DNA of 38,135 bases. Origin: Bryobacteraceae bacterium CoA2 C42. Lineage in GTDB: Bacteria; Acidobacteriota; Terriglobia; Bryobacterales; Bryobacteraceae. The stretch is taken from positions 1-38,135 of the forward strand of contig JAINDL010000151.1 of the NCBI GenBank assembly GCA_019931245.1, given 5' to 3'. The notes beneath the pieces are model-generated. The model saw only the letters and a list, made by a program, of their open reading frames with translations, was not told the origin of the DNA and searched no databases. The position numbers and the translations under genes are program-made. Numbering within the stretch: the first letter of the stretch is position 1; the number at the start of each line of letters is the position of its first letter. Positions 35,158 through 38,135 of this stretch are shown in pieces.

Positions 35158-35831
35158 ATCCGATCATCATTGCACTGGACTGTGAAACAGCCGCCGAAGC
35201 GCGGGGAATTGTGGAAGCGACGGCGGAGGAGATCACCTTCTACAAGGTGGGCCTGGAGTTGTACACCGTGGCGGGGATGGCGTTTGTGGACGAACTGCTG
35301 GGCCGGGGGAAGCAGGTTTTCCTTGACCTGAAGTTCCACGATATTGGGGAGACGGTGAAGCGGGCGGTGCGGCAGGTGGCGCGGAGCGGGGTGAGCTTGT
35401 TGACGGTGCACGCCGAGCCGGGGGTGATGCGGGCGGCCGTGGAGGGTCGAGGGGACTCGGGATTGCAGTTGCTGGGGGTGACGGTGTTGACGAGCATTGC
35501 CGAGAGCGACCTGCCGGCGATGGGGTACACGTGTTCGCTCGGGGAGTTGTTTGCGCTGCGGGTGAGGAATGCGATGGAGGCGGGGGTGGACGGGCTGGTG
35601 TGTTCGCCGCTCGAGGTGGGGGCGTTGCGGGCGCAGGTGGGGCCGGGGAAGATTCTGGTGACGCCGGGGGTGCGGAGCGCGGGAGCGGAGGTGGGGGATC
35701 AGAAGCGGGTGGCGACGCCGGCGGCGGCGATGGCGGCGGGGGCGAGCTATCTGGTGGTGGGGCGGCAGGTGACGCGGGCGGCGGACCCGGGGGCGGCGGT
35801 GCGGCAGATTCTGCGGGAAATCAACCCATAG
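35154..35831 (+). CDS. pyrF: Orotidine 5'-phosphate decarboxylase
   Basis: Catalyses the last step of de novo UMP synthesis, OMP to UMP, in the cytoplasm. The 225-residue product has the N-terminal IIIALDCETAAEA and substrate Lys in YKVGLELYT. The catalytic Asp-x-Lys-x-x-Asp set is in FLDLKFHDIGETVKRAV, with LLTVHAE, VTVLTS and the phosphate-binding LVTPGVR and LVVGRQVTRA near the C-terminus. The length fits the short bacterial form. The ATG overlaps the selD stop (ATGA, 35154-35157), so its translation is probably coupled to that of selD and hence to read-through of the selD UGA. No other pyrimidine gene is nearby. Confidence 0.95.
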   Translation: MNPIIIALDCETAAEARGIVEATAEEITFYKVGLELYTVAGMAFVDELLGRGKQVFLDLKFHDIGETVKRAVRQVARSGVSLLTVHAEPGVMRAAVEGRGDSGLQLLGVTVLTSIAESDLPAMGYTCSLGELFALRVRNAMEAGVDGLVCSPLEVGALRAQVGPGKILVTPGVRSAGAEVGDQKRVATPAAAMAAGASYLVVGRQVTRAADPGAAVRQILREINP

Positions 35832-35855
35832 AAAACTTTTATAAGAGCGTCCGCG

Positions 35856-35880
35856 CCACCACTTTCGGTGGGTGTTTTTT
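35856..35880 (+). terminator. Rho-independent terminator after pyrF
   Basis: CCACC (35856-35860) pairs with GGTGG (35867-35871) across a 6-nt loop and is followed by GTG and a six-base T-tract (35875-35880). It lies 24 nt past the pyrF stop, in the right orientation to end the selD-pyrF transcript. The stem is short. Confidence 0.6.
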
Positions 35881-36071
35881 CCTGTAACGATTTGAAAAAC
35901 AGGAACAAATCAGTACACTGGCCTGATTCGGCAACGATTGGGAAGAGCAAGGGAGCAACTGGCTACCCCTTTGACACCCAGGGAGCTTTTTGCCACACTG
36001 CATAAAATTCGAGCGACACTGCGTGTTGGCTCCGCTACGGGGCATTGAGCGGTGCGCCTTAGGGGAAAGGA
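35881..36071 (+). promoter_or_regulatory. Upstream region of TonB receptor 3
   Basis: No gene is visible. This is the most AT-rich stretch of the window. Two similar segments, AACGATTTGAAA (35886-35897) and AACGATTGGGAA (35933-35944), lie 47 bp apart and might be a pair of protein-binding sites. TTGACA (35971-35976) and TAAAAT (36003-36008) are present, but 26 bp apart, too far to form a normal promoter. A GGGGAAAGGA ribosome binding site (36062-36071) lies directly before the ATG at 36072. Confidence 0.35.
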
Positions 36072-38135
36072 ATGATACAGCAGAGATGGTTAGTACTCGC
36101 GAGTCTGTTTTTGTGTGCGCACGCGAGTCTTTTAGGCCAATCGGTAACTTCGTTGGCTGGAACTGTAACTGATCCGACGGGCGCGGTGGTGACGAATGCG
36201 ATGGTGGAGTTGGTAAACACGGAAACCAACCAGAAGCGGGAAGCGAAGGCAAACGGCAGCGGGAACTACTCTTTTCCGCAGATTGCTCCGGGCACCTACA
36301 CCTTGTCGGCGAAGGCCACGGGATTTTCCACGAAGACTGTGAACGCGCTTCGGCTTCTGGTAAACACGCCGGCGACGGTGAACATCGCACTGGAGGTGGG
36401 CCAGATGACCGAAACGGTTTCCGTTTCGGCCGAAGCGGTGCAACTGAATACGCAGGACGCCTCGTTGGGAAACAGTTTCGGCACTAAGCCGATTCTGCAG
36501 TTGCCATTTGAGGCGCGGAATGTGGCGGGTTTGCTTTCGCTGCAGCCGGGCGTGACCTTTGCCGGCGCGAATGCGCCGAATAGCTACCGGGGTGGGAACG
36601 TAAATGGCGGCAAGAACGACCAGGCGAATGTCACGCTTGACGGTGTGGACGTGAACGACCAGCAGGACCGCGATCCCTTTACGAGCGTGCTGCGGGTGAC
36701 CCTTGACAGCGTACAGGAGTTCCGCGTGGTGACGACGAACGCCAATGCTGAACTCGGGCGTTCCTCCGGGGCGCAAATTGCGCTGGTTACCAAAGGCGGC
36801 ACCAATGAAATTCACGGTTCGACCTACTGGTTTGTGCGGAACAAGGCGACGAACGCTAACTCATTTTTTAACAACCAGAACGGGGTGGAACTGGCCAAGC
36901 TGAACCGGAACATTTACGGCGCCTCGCTCGGCGGTCCGTTGAAGAAGAACCGGCTGTTTCTATTCGGCAACTACGAAGGGCGCCAGGATCGGCGGGAGGA
37001 CTCGGTTCTGCGCACGGTGCCGACGGCTTCGCTGCGGGATGGCAACGTGAGGTACATCCGGCAGGACGGCTCGATTGCGACCCTGACGCCGCAGGACATG
37101 CGGACGCGGATCGATCCGTTGGGAATCGGCCCGAGCCAGGCGGCGTTGGCCGTTTTGCGTCAGTATCCGCTGCCGAACGACTCTGCCGCCGGCGATGCGA
37201 TCAACACTTCCGGCTTCCGCTTCAACGCGCCGATCCGGCTGGACTGGCAGACCTACATTGCCAAGCTCGACTATGCGCTCGACGCGGCCGGGAAGCACAA
37301 TCTGTTCGTCCGCGGCAACCTGCAGGACGATAAAGACACCTCTTCTCCGCAGTTTCCCGGCCAAGCGCCGAACAACACGAATCTTTCGAACACGAAGGGT
37401 ATCGCGATTGGATTGACCAGCGTGGTGCGGCCGAACATGGTGAACAACTTCCGGTGGGGACTGACGCGGGTTGGGGTGGAGAACACGGGCGTCTCGCTGC
37501 TGCCCTTTACGACCTTCCGGACGATTGACTCTCTAAACGGGACCAATCGGCCGTTCATTCGCAAGACCCCTACGCACACGTTCGCGAATGATTTCAGTTG
37601 GACCAAGGGTTCCCACGACATCCGGCTGGGCGGCGTAGCCCGTCTCATCCGCAACAACCGTAACAACTACGCCAACTCCTTCCCCTCGGCATTGACAAAT
37701 GCATCCTGGCTGACCGGCAGCGGCAATCAGTTGGAAGCGCCGCTCGGCACGGATATCCGGGCGAATGCGCGCGTGGCTTACCGCGATGCGGCGATGGCCG
37801 TGTTGGGCGTTGTCAGCAACGGGACGGCACGGTATAACTACAACAAAGACGGCTCGCCGCTGGCCGTGGGGGCGCCGGTACTGCGGCAGTTCAACGCGGA
37901 AGAATATGAGTTCTATGCCCAGGACACCTGGAAGATGTCGCGGGCATTAACCTTGACCTACGGAGTGCGTTACTCGTTGATGCCTCCGATTTATGAGGCG
38001 AACGGCGTGCAGACGGTGGCGCGGGAATCGCTGTCGACGTTCTTCGATACGCGAGTGGCGCTGGCTGAGGTGGGTGCGCCGCAGTTCTTGGTGAACCCCG
38101 TGACGTTCATCTTGAAAGAGCAGCCCGGAGGGCGG
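36072..38135 (+). CDS. TonB-dependent receptor with carboxypeptidase-regulatory-like domain (3), 3' end outside the window
   Basis: The reading frame is open from the ATG at 36072 to the end of the window, 688 codons, and would be expected to continue for some 400-500 more. It has a signal peptide (MIQQRWLVLASLFLCAHASL) and a regulatory-like Ig domain at about 27-110 (AGTVTDPTGAVVTNAMVEL, FPQIAPGTYTLSAKATGF). The plug contains LPFEARNVAGLLSLQPGV, VTLDGVDVNDQQ, ELGRSSGAQIALVTKGGTNE and IHGSTYWFVRNKAT. Barrel strands follow (LFLFGNYEGRQDRRE, HTFANDFSWTKGSHDIRLGG, EFYAQDTWKMSRALTLTYGV). It is an outer-membrane importer like the other two receptors but belongs to a different subgroup (the plug has DGVDVNDQQ rather than DGAPN). 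Start and ribosome binding site are clear. The ligand is unknown. Confidence 0.92.
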   Translation, partial: MIQQRWLVLASLFLCAHASLLGQSVTSLAGTVTDPTGAVVTNAMVELVNTETNQKREAKANGSGNYSFPQIAPGTYTLSAKATGFSTKTVNALRLLVNTPATVNIALEVGQMTETVSVSAEAVQLNTQDASLGNSFGTKPILQLPFEARNVAGLLSLQPGVTFAGANAPNSYRGGNVNGGKNDQANVTLDGVDVNDQQDRDPFTSVLRVTLDSVQEFRVVTTNANAELGRSSGAQIALVTKGGTNEIHGSTYWFVRNKATNANSFFNNQNGVELAKLNRNIYGASLGGPLKKNRLFLFGNYEGRQDRREDSVLRTVPTASLRDGNVRYIRQDGSIATLTPQDMRTRIDPLGIGPSQAALAVLRQYPLPNDSAAGDAINTSGFRFNAPIRLDWQTYIAKLDYALDAAGKHNLFVRGNLQDDKDTSSPQFPGQAPNNTNLSNTKGIAIGLTSVVRPNMVNNFRWGLTRVGVENTGVSLLPFTTFRTIDSLNGTNRPFIRKTPTHTFANDFSWTKGSHDIRLGGVARLIRNNRNNYANSFPSALTNASWLTGSGNQLEAPLGTDIRANARVAYRDAAMAVLGVVSNGTARYNYNKDGSPLAVGAPVLRQFNAEEYEFYAQDTWKMSRALTLTYGVRYSLMPPIYEANGVQTVARESLSTFFDTRVALAEVGAPQFLVNPVTFILKEQPGGR

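Noticed and set aside
35971-36008. Sigma-70 promoter made of TTGACA and TAAAAT upstream of TonB receptor 3
   Set aside because: The spacing of 26 bp is too long for a normal promoter.

Overview
The window looks like chromosomal DNA of a GC-rich soil-type Acidobacteriota, most likely the Solibacter/Bryobacteraceae group. The reasons are three very large TonB-dependent receptors with N-terminal carboxypeptidase-regulatory-like domains, two DUF1549/DUF1553 plus DUF1501 gene pairs, an FG-GAP/ASPIC-UnbV protein next to a TPR protein, and Tat-targeted sugar-acid enzymes. This is inference from gene content; no rRNA or other phylogenetic marker is present. I found no tRNA, rRNA, insertion sequence, prophage or CRISPR array.

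Layout. 134-2228 (+): lycopene cyclase and a Brp/Blh carotene dioxygenase, together a route from lycopene to retinal. 2225-5727 (-): a 63-residue unknown protein, a Tat-exported mannonate-dehydratase-like protein and an S45 penicillin-acylase-type hydrolase. 6019-9462 (+): TonB receptor 1. 9543-13330 (+): DUF1549/DUF1553 c-type cytochrome protein and DUF1501 protein. 13349-18825 (-): a second, convergent set made of a pre-peptidase-domain protein, a DUF1549/DUF1553 protein and a DUF1501 protein. 18923-25043 (-): TonB receptor 2, FG-GAP/ASPIC protein and TPR protein, joined by overlapping stop/start codons. 25128-27680 (+): CBM9 plus beta-helix protein. 27704-29796 (+): two paralogous GT-A glycosyltransferases, the first lacking the DxD motif. 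29869-31970 (-): HIT/Cdh-like secreted protein and altronate dehydratase. 31985-34132 (+): ArnT-like glycosyltransferase with an odd C-terminal extension. 34138-35831 (+): selD and pyrF. 36072-end (+): TonB receptor 3, cut by the window edge.

The strongest finding is selD. Its conserved N-terminus lies upstream of an in-frame TGA at 34180-34182, exactly where other SelD proteins carry the catalytic Cys/Sec, and a SECIS-like hairpin with an AGGTT loop follows 13 nt downstream. The gene is therefore a selenoprotein, and naive gene calling would truncate it. The second is a recurrent TANNNT hexamer 6-10 nt upstream of start codons that lack a Shine-Dalgarno sequence, suggesting widespread leaderless transcription; in one divergent pair the two hexamers overlap. 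The third is the composite ArnT/esterase reading frame. Many genes look suited to scavenging of polymers and sugar acids outside the cytoplasm (TonB receptors, secreted beta-helix protein, exported hydrolases, KDG-forming dehydratases), but no single pathway is complete here.
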